64,000 nt of DNA from Porphyromonas sp. oral taxon 275 (GCF_018127745.1 NZ_CP072333.1:682001-746000); one strand, 5' to 3'; shown: positions 53,001 through 61,648, numbered from the stretch's first letter. Program-made: numbers and translations. The notes: generated from the sequence alone by a model not told the origin.

Positions 53001-56000
53001 TCCACACAACCCAGTGTGGGCTATAGCTTCGCTACCTCAGCCGAGGGCCTGAGGAAGCAGGACGTCGGCCTTGACGGCCTTGCCTCGGCGGCCGAGCAGA
53101 GCCATCCCAGCTACGGCAGTTACCTCGCCCAGCTGCGCAGCCGTATGAGTGCCGCGACCCTCTCCCGCTGGGGACAGCAGCCCATGAGCCCGCTGAGGGA
53201 CCCTGCAGGGGATGACTTCCACCACTACAGAGGCTCTGACTACGATGCCGCTCAGCTACCCATCCTCGAGCGCTACAAGTACTATAATGGTACGGAGGGC
53301 AACTCGACGGATGCCGACTATGCAGCCAGCGCGAGCCCCGACACCGAGGATATCAATAGAGACAATAGCCTGAACGAGGCCAACCGCTACTATGAGTATG
53401 AGGTCAAGCTAAGCCCCGAGGCGCTACGCGTCGGGCAGGGCTTCGTCGTCGGCGAGCGTAAGGTCGATGTGCAGCTACGCAATGGGCAGACCTCGGAGGT
53501 GCGCTGGTACCAGCTGCGTATCCCGCTGCAGGCGCCTACGCGCCGGGTCGGGGGCATCGAGGACTGGCGTAGCATACGCTTTATGCGCCTTTACCTCAGG
53601 GGCTTCGATAGGACGACGCAGCTACGCTTCGGGGCACTCCGCCTGATGCGGGGGGACTGGCGCGCCTGGCAGGGGAGCCTCGGGGAAGAGCAGGGGGCGG
53701 CAGCTGCCGCGGCTCCGAGCGTAGAGGATGGCGGCCTGCTCGTCTCCTCGGTCAATATCGAGGAGCATGGGGATCGCCGCCCGATCAACTACGTCTCGCC
53801 TCCCACCAGCGCCCGCCAGCTGGGGCAGCGACTAGGGCAGAGCCAGCTGCAGAACGAGCAGGCGCTCTCGCTCAAGCTCCGTGAGCTCGAGCCGCAGCAG
53901 GCACGCGCCGTCTACCGCAGCGTGCAGTACGACCTCAGGCGCTACGGGCGCTTGCAGCTCTTCGTCCACGCTGAGCAGCTCCTCGAGCAGCCGACGGACA
54001 CCCAGGACGATGAGCTCCAGCTCTTCCTCCGCTTAGGCTCGGACTACACGCGCAACTACTATGAGTACAGCCTCCCGCTCAAGCTCACCGCCCCGGGACG
54101 CTATGCCAATGAGCTGGCCTCCGACCGTGCTCGGGTGTGGCCCCTAGCCAATATGATCGACCTTGCCCTAGAGCAGTTGCCGCAGCTCAAGCAGCGACGT
54201 AATGCTCTCGCGGCTACCCGTCCCGAGCAACTCTATCGGCGCTACAGTGAGCCCGACCCCGAGCACCAAGCGGCCCAGTGGAGCGTGCTTGGCAACCCCA
54301 GCCTAGCGCATGTCCGCTCGCTGATGATCGGTGTGCGCAATCGTTCGGGGCAGGTGCGCAGTGCTGAGATCTGGGTCAATGAACTCCGTGCCAAGGACTA
54401 TAGCGCTCCTGGGGGATGGGCAGGTAGCGGACAGCTGGGGCTCCAGCTCTCGGATCTAGGTACGGCTAATGTCAGAGCGCACTATCAATCGGCGGGCTTT
54501 GGCGCTATTGACCAGGCGCGCGCGCAGCAGTCCTTGGAGTCACGCAAGAGCCTAAGCCTCTCGCTGCGTGCCGACCTGGGGAAGCTCCTGCCGCAGGGCG
54601 TGAAGCTCCGTGCCCCCATCTACTATGCGCTCAATAGCGAGGAGGCGCGCCCCGAATACGCCTCGGGAGCGGAGGACCTACGCCTTAGTGAGGTGCTGGA
54701 TGCCGCACCTACGGAGGCGGAGCGGCACGCCCTGCTGCAGCGCAATCAGCGTGGGCGCAGTAGCCAAAGCCTCTCACTGACGGGACTTCGCCTTGAGCAG
54801 CGCTCCCGCAAGGCTATGCCTTATGACCCAGCCAACCTTTCCCTTAGCTTTATGCAGAATAGCAGCCAGGAGCACAGCCCCGAGACGGAGTACCGCCGCA
54901 CGCTCGATTGGCAGGGTAGCCTCAACTACGACTATAGCCCGAGCTGGGAAGCCTGGCGCCCCTTCCGTAGCCTCTCAGGTGCGGGCGCCTGGCGGCAGTT
55001 CCTCAGGCAGTATGGTCTCAAGCTCTGGCCCGAGAAGCTCAGCCTACAGACCAGCATGCAGCGCCACTATGATGAGGAGCAGCTGCGCAGCATCACGCCG
55101 CAGGGCGTGGAACCGAGTGCGCTGGCGCCTAGCTGGTCGCAGCTCTTCCTCTGGAACCGACGTCTAGACCTCAGCTGGACGCCACTCACCGACCTCCACC
55201 TTAGTCTACAGGCAGGAACCGATACACGTATCGAGGAGCCGCACCGCCAGGTCAATCGCCAGCTCGACCCCGATGGCTGGCGGGTCTGGCGCGACTCTGT
55301 CCTAGAGAGCATCGCCGCGGGAGGTACGCCGCTGCACTATGGGCAGCAGACGAGCCTCAGCTGGCAGCTCCCGACGACACGCATCGCGCCGCTCTCCTTC
55401 CTCACGGGTCAGCTCAGCTATCACGCTAGCTATACCTGGGATCGGGGTACGCTGCTCCCACTAGAGACCGAGCAGCTGAGCAATAGCCTAAGTAATGAGG
55501 GAAGTACCGAGCTGCAGCTACGCCTGCAGCTACGCAAGCTCTATCAACAAATCCCCTACCTGCGCCGCCTCGAGCAGCGCTATGGCTCGAGTGGCAGCGG
55601 CAAGCCGCAAGGTGTGACCTCCTGGCTCGACCGACTCGTCTACACCCTCCTGATGCCGCGGGAGCTCAGCCTCCACTGGCGACACAGCCAGCACAGCCTC
55701 GTCACGGGCTATCTGCCCCTCATCGGGAGCCTAGGGGGGCAGGTACAGCAGTCTAGTGGAGGCCTTAGCCCAGGGCTGCCCTTTGCCCTCGGGCTAAGCA
55801 CGCTCGAGACGCTGGAACAGCTCGCGCGCCGTGGAGAGCTGGTAGCAGACGCTAGCTACGCCCGTCCGCCCGTCTATAGCCTGACGCGTAGCCTAGACCT
55901 CAAGGCCACCCTGCAGCCGCTGCGCGACCTCACGATCACCCTTACAGCCAACCACACACGCACCGAGCGCACCGAGCTCCAGTACTACTATCCCGAGGCT

Positions 56001-57017
56001 CCACGGCTCTATGGCGGGGACTTCACGATGACGACGATTGGCCTCAGGGGCTTCTTCGCCCAGCCCCGACTAGAGGCAGGCTATCGCTCGGCGAGCTTCG
56101 AGCGCTTCCTCGACTACAGGGCACGGATCGCCGCGCGACAGCATGCCCGCAGTCCCGAGCCCTTGGTGCAGCTGGAGGCGAATGATCCCGCGGTCTTGAT
56201 CCCCGCCTTCCGTGCCGCCTATGGCCTAGCTGGAGGAGCCGAAGGCGTGAGCCTCGAGGCACTGCCAGGCCTTGGGAGCCTGCTCCCCAACTGGAACATC
56301 TATTATTCGGGACTAAGCCGTCTGCCGCTCCTCAGCCGCTACCTACGCAGCGTCGTCCTGCGCCATGCCTATCGCGGCGTCTACACGGTCGGGGCTTACA
56401 ATAGCTTCGGTGACTGGCAGGGCACAGATCCCGACGGGCTGGGACTGCGGCCTCAGACGGAGGGCAGAGCACCGCGCCTCAGCTACGCCTATGACCTCGG
56501 GAGCGTGGCCCTGCAGGAGAGCTTCTTCCCCCTGATTGGGCTGGATCTGACCTGGCTTAATGGTCTTGGCCTCAGTACGCAGTGGCGTCGTAGTCGTGGC
56601 CTCGTGCTTGGGCTGAGCGCCCAGAGTATCGTGGAGACCTTCTCCGACGAACTGGCGCTGGACCTCGGCTATAAGGTGGCTGATCTCACCGAACTCTTGC
56701 GCCCCGGGCGCAGCCGTCGACGGAGCCCGAGAGGGGCTGTAGGTCGCGGCCTTATCCTTAAATCCTACTACAGCTACCAGCGCAGCCTAAGCCTCATCCG
56801 CCGCATCGAGGAGCTCTACACGCAGAGCCTCGCGGCGACAGACGAGCATCGCCTGCGCTTCAGCGCTGAGTACGAGCTGAGCAGCCTTGTCAGCCTGCGT
56901 GCCTACTACGAGTGGACCCGCAGCCGCAGTCAGGTCAGCAGCTATGCCTTCCCCATCACGCTGCGTAGCTACGGTCTCAGCCTACGTCTCTCGCTTCCTA
57001 GTTCGCTAGGACGCTAG
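50007..57017 (+). CDS. sprA: Type IX secretion system outer membrane translocon SprA (Sov)
   Basis: Giant outer membrane barrel through which type IX secretion moves folded cargo such as gingipains in P. gingivalis (where it is called Sov). The 2336-residue protein starts with GTG and a signal peptide (CVVYVVCLGLGLAPSSQPSAAQ), has many plug-like inserts, SprA-type blocks (RAQWGEARYW, GLQLTLQGSVELRGGVR, MSWHLAATPVTL), and ends in a run of beta strands with alternating aromatic residues (SYAFPITLRSYGLSLRLSLPSSLGR). Length agrees with SprA homologues of 2300-2500. It starts 5 bases after ruvA, an adjacency I recall from other Bacteroidota. porV at the right edge belongs to the same system. Confidence 0.95.
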   Translation: MRRSCVVYVVCLGLGLAPSSQPSAAQRLASALDSTALSLSYRGGLLEQRFVYDPRTQLYLLTSYVAGQPLGEAVPYTREEYLRLRAQWGEARYWAELNKEGGVRAQGFDPLSLRPQRVSAIDRAFGPGGLQLTLQGSVELRGGVRSVVNPNPLLSQRARRREDFDFGEQIQASLDARLGTRLGLKLHYNSSSTFSVDSRQLRLRYEGREDDILRFVELGQVQLQSRNRLIHGGGSALGLRAQMQLGRLTADLLVSQQRSQLHTLQTQGGVQTQEFSCRSSDYDASRHFFLSGFFRARYEEALRQLPHIRSAVRITRVELWVTNRRGDYSASRSLLALAQLADPARGDTQQPPHNEAGLGYRRLSALPQLRMLGGVETTLAGTGLRASWDYEALEHARRLEPSEYTLQPELGYISLKTALAPDEVLAAAFEYSYEGRIYRVGDFARGDVGAQGGRLFVSLLKGTEPSPETPYGSLMMRNVYRIGSGTTKLEPKGFELEINYQDAATGLSLPYLSEGPLKGQTLRSLLGLDRLDRSGVQRPDGHFDFVEGYTVRSSEGLIIFPTLEPFGKTLEGLLGSEPWKGRYSYPELYSQTKAEAARVTAKDRYQLRVRYEGRTLGELDLGRREVDPESLRLRAAGQELKPGVDYLLDASAGKVRILNQQLLESNTPIEVSLQGAAEQAMTRRNLVGLELNYELSKQLKLGATLMHLSEQPGSSRLRVGQELLRNTMWGAHLSYEAESMRLTDWLNKLSWGHFTVPSRIQLTGQFAQLHAGTGTDGYDDGASSLDDFEQARSGIDLMNPMSWHLAATPVTLSPRLGQGLAQNGERALLSWFSIDPIFSQHRSSQTPAYIRNNPDLVSNHFVRDVLSSELYPYREQLLSQASYLPTLSLSYYPRERGPYNLNAAALTTEGYIAEPERSWAGITRRVDQTDFDQAGIDYLECWLMDPFVYEPTARGGSLFINLGEISEDVLPDGYKAYENGLPLTDDPASTRSTLWGRVSTQPSVGYSFATSAEGLRKQDVGLDGLASAAEQSHPSYGSYLAQLRSRMSAATLSRWGQQPMSPLRDPAGDDFHHYRGSDYDAAQLPILERYKYYNGTEGNSTDADYAASASPDTEDINRDNSLNEANRYYEYEVKLSPEALRVGQGFVVGERKVDVQLRNGQTSEVRWYQLRIPLQAPTRRVGGIEDWRSIRFMRLYLRGFDRTTQLRFGALRLMRGDWRAWQGSLGEEQGAAAAAAPSVEDGGLLVSSVNIEEHGDRRPINYVSPPTSARQLGQRLGQSQLQNEQALSLKLRELEPQQARAVYRSVQYDLRRYGRLQLFVHAEQLLEQPTDTQDDELQLFLRLGSDYTRNYYEYSLPLKLTAPGRYANELASDRARVWPLANMIDLALEQLPQLKQRRNALAATRPEQLYRRYSEPDPEHQAAQWSVLGNPSLAHVRSLMIGVRNRSGQVRSAEIWVNELRAKDYSAPGGWAGSGQLGLQLSDLGTANVRAHYQSAGFGAIDQARAQQSLESRKSLSLSLRADLGKLLPQGVKLRAPIYYALNSEEARPEYASGAEDLRLSEVLDAAPTEAERHALLQRNQRGRSSQSLSLTGLRLEQRSRKAMPYDPANLSLSFMQNSSQEHSPETEYRRTLDWQGSLNYDYSPSWEAWRPFRSLSGAGAWRQFLRQYGLKLWPEKLSLQTSMQRHYDEEQLRSITPQGVEPSALAPSWSQLFLWNRRLDLSWTPLTDLHLSLQAGTDTRIEEPHRQVNRQLDPDGWRVWRDSVLESIAAGGTPLHYGQQTSLSWQLPTTRIAPLSFLTGQLSYHASYTWDRGTLLPLETEQLSNSLSNEGSTELQLRLQLRKLYQQIPYLRRLEQRYGSSGSGKPQGVTSWLDRLVYTLLMPRELSLHWRHSQHSLVTGYLPLIGSLGGQVQQSSGGLSPGLPFALGLSTLETLEQLARRGELVADASYARPPVYSLTRSLDLKATLQPLRDLTITLTANHTRTERTELQYYYPEAPRLYGGDFTMTTIGLRGFFAQPRLEAGYRSASFERFLDYRARIAARQHARSPEPLVQLEANDPAVLIPAFRAAYGLAGGAEGVSLEALPGLGSLLPNWNIYYSGLSRLPLLSRYLRSVVLRHAYRGVYTVGAYNSFGDWQGTDPDGLGLRPQTEGRAPRLSYAYDLGSVALQESFFPLIGLDLTWLNGLGLSTQWRRSRGLVLGLSAQSIVETFSDELALDLGYKVADLTELLRPGRSRRRSPRGAVGRGLILKSYYSYQRSLSLIRRIEELYTQSLAATDEHRLRFSAEYELSSLVSLRAYYEWTRSRSQVSSYAFPITLRSYGLSLRLSLPSSLGR

Positions 57018-57348
57018 GGGCTAGAGCTGTCCTGTCCTAGCCCAAGCGCCTTGCCTCCGTCCTCGTCTTTATGGGTGAGGAGGGAAGCATGCTGTATCGC
57101 ACTGCGCTGTGGGGTAAGGGGAGGGGCTGGTGAGGGATATCAGTCAGCGCGCTGAGGGACGTCCGTGACGGGCGCGAGGGATATCAGTGAGTTGGGCTGA
57201 GGGATAGCCCTCACGAGGGGTCGGACGAAGCGCTTGCTTCTTCCCTAGCTTCATGCTAAGGAAGTACCCCCCATCCTTTTGTGATCTAAGACATGCTCTG
57301 AGCCCTCGCCCCCCTGCCGTGTGGTGCGAAGGGGAGGCTTTAGTTCTG
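57018..57348. other. Gene-free stretch between convergent sprA and the endonuclease-family gene
   Basis: 331 bases holding the four-unit element (57125-57213, minus orientation). No clear terminator for sprA was found, which is unusual since the other convergent pairs have one. Confidence 0.55.
57125..57213 (-). repeat. Four-unit intergenic element, copy 7 (89 bp)
   Basis: Read on the minus strand, units are TGAGGGCTATCCCTCA (57213), TCACTGATATCCCTCG (57190), TCACGGACGTCCCTCA (57168), TGACTGATATCCCTCA (57146). One extra base between units 1 and 2 makes it 89 bp. It is the only copy in inverted orientation and preserves the unit order seen in copy 1 and 6 best. Confidence 0.9.
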
Positions 57349-58485
57349 CTACTTCGCGGACTCGCTGGGGAGCGGGTAACTGAAGCCTGCGAGCACGGGG
57401 TAGTGATCGCTGTAGCCTCCATGGTAATAGGTGCCGAGGTAGCTGCGGCGTGGGCGAGGAAAGTCGCTCCGCTCCTTCGCCTGCTCCCCGAGCCAAGGGA
57501 AGAAGACTACCCGGCTGGAGTGGGGCAGGTAGCGTAGCCCCTTGGGCTCCTGCTCCAGCAGCGAGGCGGAGGCAAGGATCTGATCAAGGTAGCTCCATAT
57601 CCCTTGATAGCAATAGCTGCCCGGGGGCTCTCCCTTGCCTTGCCGTGGCTGTAGGTAGTAGAGCTTCGCAGGCGAGGCTTGCATCGCAGCATCGGATGGA
57701 TAGGGCTGCGCTCCGAGGATACGCCGCGTCGGGGCTTCGTCGGGTGTCCCATTGAAGTCCCCGAGGATAAGGATATGGCAGCGAGCACCCTCTACCGCTT
57801 GCTGGAGGAGCGGCTGGCAGCGCGCAGCTAGGAGCGAGGCGGCATGATCTCTATAGGGCTGGCTATGTCGGGCGCCGCCTCGTCGTGAGGGCAGGTGGCA
57901 GACGAAGATGTGGAGGCTGTCGCCTGAGGGGAGCCGCCCGAGGGCATGGAGTAGGGGGCGCGTGGCTAGTGGCTCGACCCCAGGAGGCTGCAGGTCGATT
58001 TGCTCCCAGCCAAGCAGCTGAAAGGCCGAGCGGCGGTAGAGCAGGGCGACATCTATGCCGCGGCGATCGGCCCCCTCTGTGATCAGGTAGCTGTACTCCT
58101 CAGAGAGGCGCGTCTGTAGCCGAAGGAGGTCCTCCAGACAGCGTGCACTCTCGACCTCGACGAGGCCTATGAGGTCAGGCGAATAGAGGCCCTCTCGAGC
58201 CGAGCTGAGGACGGTGGCGACCTGCATGAGTTTGGTGCGGTAGCGCGTCTTCGTCCAGTGGTAGCTCCCCTCGGGCAGGAAGTCTTCGTCCGCCTTCGAC
58301 GGGTCGTCCTCGGGGTCGAAGAGGTTCTCCACGTTGTAGCTCATCACCCAGAGCTCGGCACGCTCTTGGGCTGCGGCTTTTGCGTCTCCTAGCAGGAAGG
58401 CGAGGAGGAGTAGGCTAAGGCGGAGGGCAGAAGGGCGGCGAAGGAGGTGGGAGGTGTGGGGCGCGGAGGCTGTGGTGTCGTTCAT
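57349..58485 (-). CDS. Endonuclease/exonuclease/phosphatase family protein, exported
   Basis: A 378-residue protein with a signal peptide (LRLSLLLLAFLLGDAKAAAQ) and the metal-dependent EEP fold: MSYNVENLF (Asn), LIGLVEVES (Glu), LILGDFNGTP (Asp-Asn) and the end GYSDHYPVLA (Asp-His). Active residues are all present. It could be an extracellular nuclease or phosphatase; the substrate cannot be told. It is the last gene of the minus-strand group, 18 bases after folK. Confidence 0.87.
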   Translation of the reverse strand: MNDTTASAPHTSHLLRRPSALRLSLLLLAFLLGDAKAAAQERAELWVMSYNVENLFDPEDDPSKADEDFLPEGSYHWTKTRYRTKLMQVATVLSSAREGLYSPDLIGLVEVESARCLEDLLRLQTRLSEEYSYLITEGADRRGIDVALLYRRSAFQLLGWEQIDLQPPGVEPLATRPLLHALGRLPSGDSLHIFVCHLPSRRGGARHSQPYRDHAASLLAARCQPLLQQAVEGARCHILILGDFNGTPDEAPTRRILGAQPYPSDAAMQASPAKLYYLQPRQGKGEPPGSYCYQGIWSYLDQILASASLLEQEPKGLRYLPHSSRVVFFPWLGEQAKERSDFPRPRRSYLGTYYHGGYSDHYPVLAGFSYPLPSESAK

Positions 58486-58503
58486 GGCTAAGGTGGGGGT
58501 AGC

Positions 58504-58971
58504 CTAGCGCTGGAGCCTGCTGTAGAGCTCGGCGATGCTGAGCCCCAAGACAGGGTGCTGCAGCGTAGGGGCAAGCTGCTGGAGCGGTTCGAGGACGAAG
58601 TCCCTGAGGTGCATCAGCGGGTGCGGTAGGGTGAGGCGGGGCGTCTCGAGTACGAGGTCGTCGTAGAGCAGTAGGTCTAGGTCAATGGGGCGGTCTTGGT
58701 AGCCAGCCGCCGAGCTCTTGGTCTGACGCCCGAGCTGCCGCTCGATCTCCTGCGTGCGCTCTAGGACTGCTAGCGGGCTGAGCTCGGTCTCCAGCTCCAG
58801 CACGGCATTGAGGAAGGGGTGGGGGCTCGAGAAGCCCCAGGGAGCGGTCTCTATATAGTCCGAGCAGCCCGTGACCCTCCCGAGGGAGGCATCACAGGCT
58901 GCTCGTGCTGCGTCTAGAAGGGCCTTGCGGTCGCCTTGGTTGCTCCCGAGGGCAAGATAGAGCTTCGCCAT
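58504..58971 (-). CDS. folK: 2-amino-4-hydroxy-6-hydroxymethyldihydropteridine diphosphokinase
   Basis: Transfers pyrophosphate from ATP to hydroxymethyldihydropterin in folate synthesis. The 155-residue protein has YLALGSNQGDR, ETAPWGFSSPHPFLNAVLEL and the signature RPIDLDLLLYDD, then LPHPLMHLRDFVLEPL; length is normal for the single-domain enzyme. It follows queA after 20 bases. Confidence 0.95.
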   Translation of the reverse strand: MAKLYLALGSNQGDRKALLDAARAACDASLGRVTGCSDYIETAPWGFSSPHPFLNAVLELETELSPLAVLERTQEIERQLGRQTKSSAAGYQDRPIDLDLLLYDDLVLETPRLTLPHPLMHLRDFVLEPLQQLAPTLQHPVLGLSIAELYSRLQR

Positions 58972-58991
58972 GGGATGCTTAGCGCTAGGCC

Positions 58992-60053
58992 TTAGTCGAG
59001 GATGAACATCGCGTCGCCGTAGGCGCCGAAGCGGTACTTCTCCTTGATGGCTACCGAGTAGGCGTGCATCACGTGCTCGTAGCCCCCGAAGGCCGCGGCC
59101 ATCATCAGGAGGATGGACTTCGACATGTGGAGGTTGGTCACTAGGCGGTTGGGGACGTTGAACTCGTAGGGGGGGAAGATGAAGCGGCTGGTCCAGCCGT
59201 CGAAGGGCTTCATGTGGCGCTGCGTGCCCGAGGCTGTCTCCATGGCGCGGAGGGTAGAGGTACCGACGGCACAGATGTTGCGTCCCGCATCACTGGCCTT
59301 ATTGACGATGGTGCAGGCCTCCTCGGGGATGATGATCTGTTCACTCTCCATCTTGTACTTCGTGAGGTCCTCTACGTCGATGTCACGGTAGTTCCCCAGG
59401 CCGTTGTGCACGGTGATGAAGGCCTTGTGGATGTCGCGGATCTCCATGCGCAGCAGCAGCTCGCGGCTGAAGTGGAAGCCTGCTGCTGGGCCGATGACCG
59501 CACCTTCGTTGCGTGCGAAGAGCGTCTGGTAGCGCTGCGAGTCGTCGCTCGTAGGCGTGCGATTCATGTATTTGGGCAGCGGTGTCTCGCCCATGCTGTA
59601 GAGCATCTGGCGGAAGGTCTCCTGGTCGCCATCGTAGAGGAAGCGCAGCGTACGACCGCGTGAGGTAGTGTTGTCGATGACCTCGGCCACGAGTTCGTCG
59701 TTCTTCCCGAAGTAGAGCTTGTTACCGATGCGGATCTTGCGCGCGGGGTCGACGACGACGTCCCAGAGCTTGAGGGCGGGGTTCAGCTCGCGTAGGAGGA
59801 AGACCTCGATTTGGGCGCCCGTCTTCTCCTTGTTGCCATACATGCGGGCAGGGAAGACCTTGGTGTCGTTGAAGACGAAGACGTCATCCTTCTCGAAGTA
59901 GTCGAGGATGTCCCTGAAGTGTCGGTGCTCGATCTCGCCCGTCTGGCGGTGCAGGACGAGCATACGGGCATCGTCGCGGAAGGCAGCGGGCTTCTTGGCG
60001 ATGAGCTGCTCGGGGATGTCTAGTTCGAAGTGACTTAGCTTGGTATCCTTCAT
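58992..60053 (-). CDS. queA: S-adenosylmethionine:tRNA ribosyltransferase-isomerase
   Basis: Moves the ribose of SAM onto preQ1 in tRNA to form epoxyqueuosine. The 353-residue protein starts MKDTKLSHFELDIPEQLIAKKPA and shows DDARMLVLHR, VFNDTKVFPARMYGNK and the end block IRDIHKAFITVHNGLGNYRDIDVED (split over residues 230-255). The start at 60053 was chosen because the upstream in-frame residues overlap truB and are not conserved. It depends on SAM from metK. Confidence 0.94.
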   Translation of the reverse strand: MKDTKLSHFELDIPEQLIAKKPAAFRDDARMLVLHRQTGEIEHRHFRDILDYFEKDDVFVFNDTKVFPARMYGNKEKTGAQIEVFLLRELNPALKLWDVVVDPARKIRIGNKLYFGKNDELVAEVIDNTTSRGRTLRFLYDGDQETFRQMLYSMGETPLPKYMNRTPTSDDSQRYQTLFARNEGAVIGPAAGFHFSRELLLRMEIRDIHKAFITVHNGLGNYRDIDVEDLTKYKMESEQIIIPEEACTIVNKASDAGRNICAVGTSTLRAMETASGTQRHMKPFDGWTSRFIFPPYEFNVPNRLVTNLHMSKSILLMMAAAFGGYEHVMHAYSVAIKEKYRFGAYGDAMFILD

Positions 60054-60076
60054 ATTGTATCTTCTCTGTTTCTTGC

Positions 60077-60808
60077 TTAGTTCGTGGCGCAGGCAGCGGC
60101 TTCGTCGAGCGTCATCACCTGCTCGTGGAGGAAGTGCTCGAGCTCCTCGAGGGTGATGCACTGGTCTATGCTGTAGTCACCCACACGGGTGCGTCTGAGG
60201 TCGGTGAGGTAGCCGCCCGAGCCTAGCGCCTGCCCGATGTCACGGGCTAGAGCACGTATGTAGGTGCCCTTGCTACACAGCACGCGGACCTTGAGATCCG
60301 GGAGCTTGCATTCCAGCAGCTCCAGCTCGTCGATGACGATGGGCTTGGCCTTGAGCTCGAAGTCGCGTCCCTTGCGGGCGAGGTCATAGGCGCGACGGCC
60401 ATCGACCTTGACGGCGGAGAAGGTCGGCGGCACCTGGTCTATAGGGCCTACGAAGCGCTCCAGGGCCTGGGCTACCAGCTCGGGGGTGATGTGCTCGGTG
60501 GGGAAGTGGGCGTCGGGCTCACTCTCGCGGTCGAAGGTCGGGGTCGTCGCCCCGAGGCGGATGTCCGCGATGTACTCCTTGCGTCCCGCCTGCAGCTCCT
60601 CGATGCGCTTGGTATGGCGTCCCGTGCAGAGGATCATTACGCCGCTGGCCAGCGGATCAAGGGTGCCAGCGTGGCCTACCTTGAGCTTCTTGATGCCCAG
60701 ATAGCGGCAGCACTCCTTGCGTACCTTATTGACGAGCTGGAAGGAGCTCCAGGTGAGGGGCTTGTCTACCGCGAGGGTAGCTCCGGCTACGAGGTCTAGC
60801 TTCTGCAT
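60077..60808 (-). CDS. truB: tRNA pseudouridine-55 synthase TruB
   Basis: Makes pseudouridine 55 in the T loop of tRNAs. The 243-residue product has LAVDKPLTWSSFQLVNKVR, the catalytic motif KVGHAGTLDPLASGVMIL with Asp51, and KVDGRRAYDLARKG; the C-terminal PUA domain is short or missing, as usual for Bacteroidota TruB. It begins 6 bases after uppP ends. Confidence 0.95.
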   Translation of the reverse strand: MQKLDLVAGATLAVDKPLTWSSFQLVNKVRKECCRYLGIKKLKVGHAGTLDPLASGVMILCTGRHTKRIEELQAGRKEYIADIRLGATTPTFDRESEPDAHFPTEHITPELVAQALERFVGPIDQVPPTFSAVKVDGRRAYDLARKGRDFELKAKPIVIDELELLECKLPDLKVRVLCSKGTYIRALARDIGQALGSGGYLTDLRRTRVGDYSIDQCITLEELEHFLHEQVMTLDEAAACATN

Positions 60809-60814
60809 GGAGGC

Positions 60815-61648
60815 TTAGCTGAGCGAGAGGTCTGCGCCTAGGAGGAGCGCCAGGGCCACGATGAGCGCCAGGGCGATGCGATAGTAGCCGAAGAAGCGGA
60901 AGCCGTACTTGCTGACGAAGCCGATGAAGAACTTAATGGCCAGCAGAGCTACGATGAAGGCAACGACATTACCTACGAGGAGCGTATCCCAGTTGTCGCG
61001 GAAGACCTCTACGCCTAGCTCCTTATACAGCTTGTAGCCCTTCAGCAGCGTAGCCCCTGCCATCGTGGGGATGGCGAGGAAGAAGGAGAACTCGGCTGCC
61101 TGGCGGCGTGTGAGCCCCTGCTGCATACCCCCGACGATTGTCGCCATAGAGCGCGAGACCCCAGGGATCATCGCCAGGCACTGGAAGAGCCCGATGATGA
61201 GGGCGTTCTTCGGCCTTAGCGGGCGCTCGCCGTGCTCAGGGAAGAGGCGGTCGATGTAGAGCATGAGGATCCCCCCGAGGAAGAGCATCACGAGGACGAC
61301 CCAGGTGCTGCCTAGGAGGGTGTCTATATAGTCATTGAGCAGCAGCCCCAGCACCGCAGCGGGGATGCAGCCTAGGATCATCAGCCCGTAGAGTGACCAG
61401 CCACCGAGGCTCGTACTGCTGTCGGGCTTCAGCCCAAATATAGGAAAGGGGAGGAAGCGACGGAAGTAGTAGACCAGCACCGAGAGGATGGCGCCGAACT
61501 GGATCATCACCGTGAAGGCCTTGAGGTAGGCCGTGCTCTCCATGCCCAGGATACCCTCGGTGAGGATCATGTGCCCCGTAGAGGAGACGGGGAGGAACTC
61601 GGTCAGACCCTCGACTATGGCGAGGATGAAGCTCTGTAGGATGGTCAT
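60815..61648 (-). CDS. uppP: Undecaprenyl-diphosphatase
   Basis: Membrane enzyme that recycles undecaprenyl pyrophosphate to the monophosphate carrier needed for peptidoglycan and surface polysaccharides; its loss also gives bacitracin sensitivity. The 277-residue protein has about eight membrane segments and the two active-site regions IVEGLTEFLPVSSTGHMIL and PGVSRSMATIVGGM. It overlaps the upstream DUF3098 gene by 4 bases, so it is coupled. Confidence 0.95.
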   Translation of the reverse strand: MTILQSFILAIVEGLTEFLPVSSTGHMILTEGILGMESTAYLKAFTVMIQFGAILSVLVYYFRRFLPFPIFGLKPDSSTSLGGWSLYGLMILGCIPAAVLGLLLNDYIDTLLGSTWVVLVMLFLGGILMLYIDRLFPEHGERPLRPKNALIIGLFQCLAMIPGVSRSMATIVGGMQQGLTRRQAAEFSFFLAIPTMAGATLLKGYKLYKELGVEVFRDNWDTLLVGNVVAFIVALLAIKFFIGFVSKYGFRFFGYYRIALALIVALALLLGADLSLS

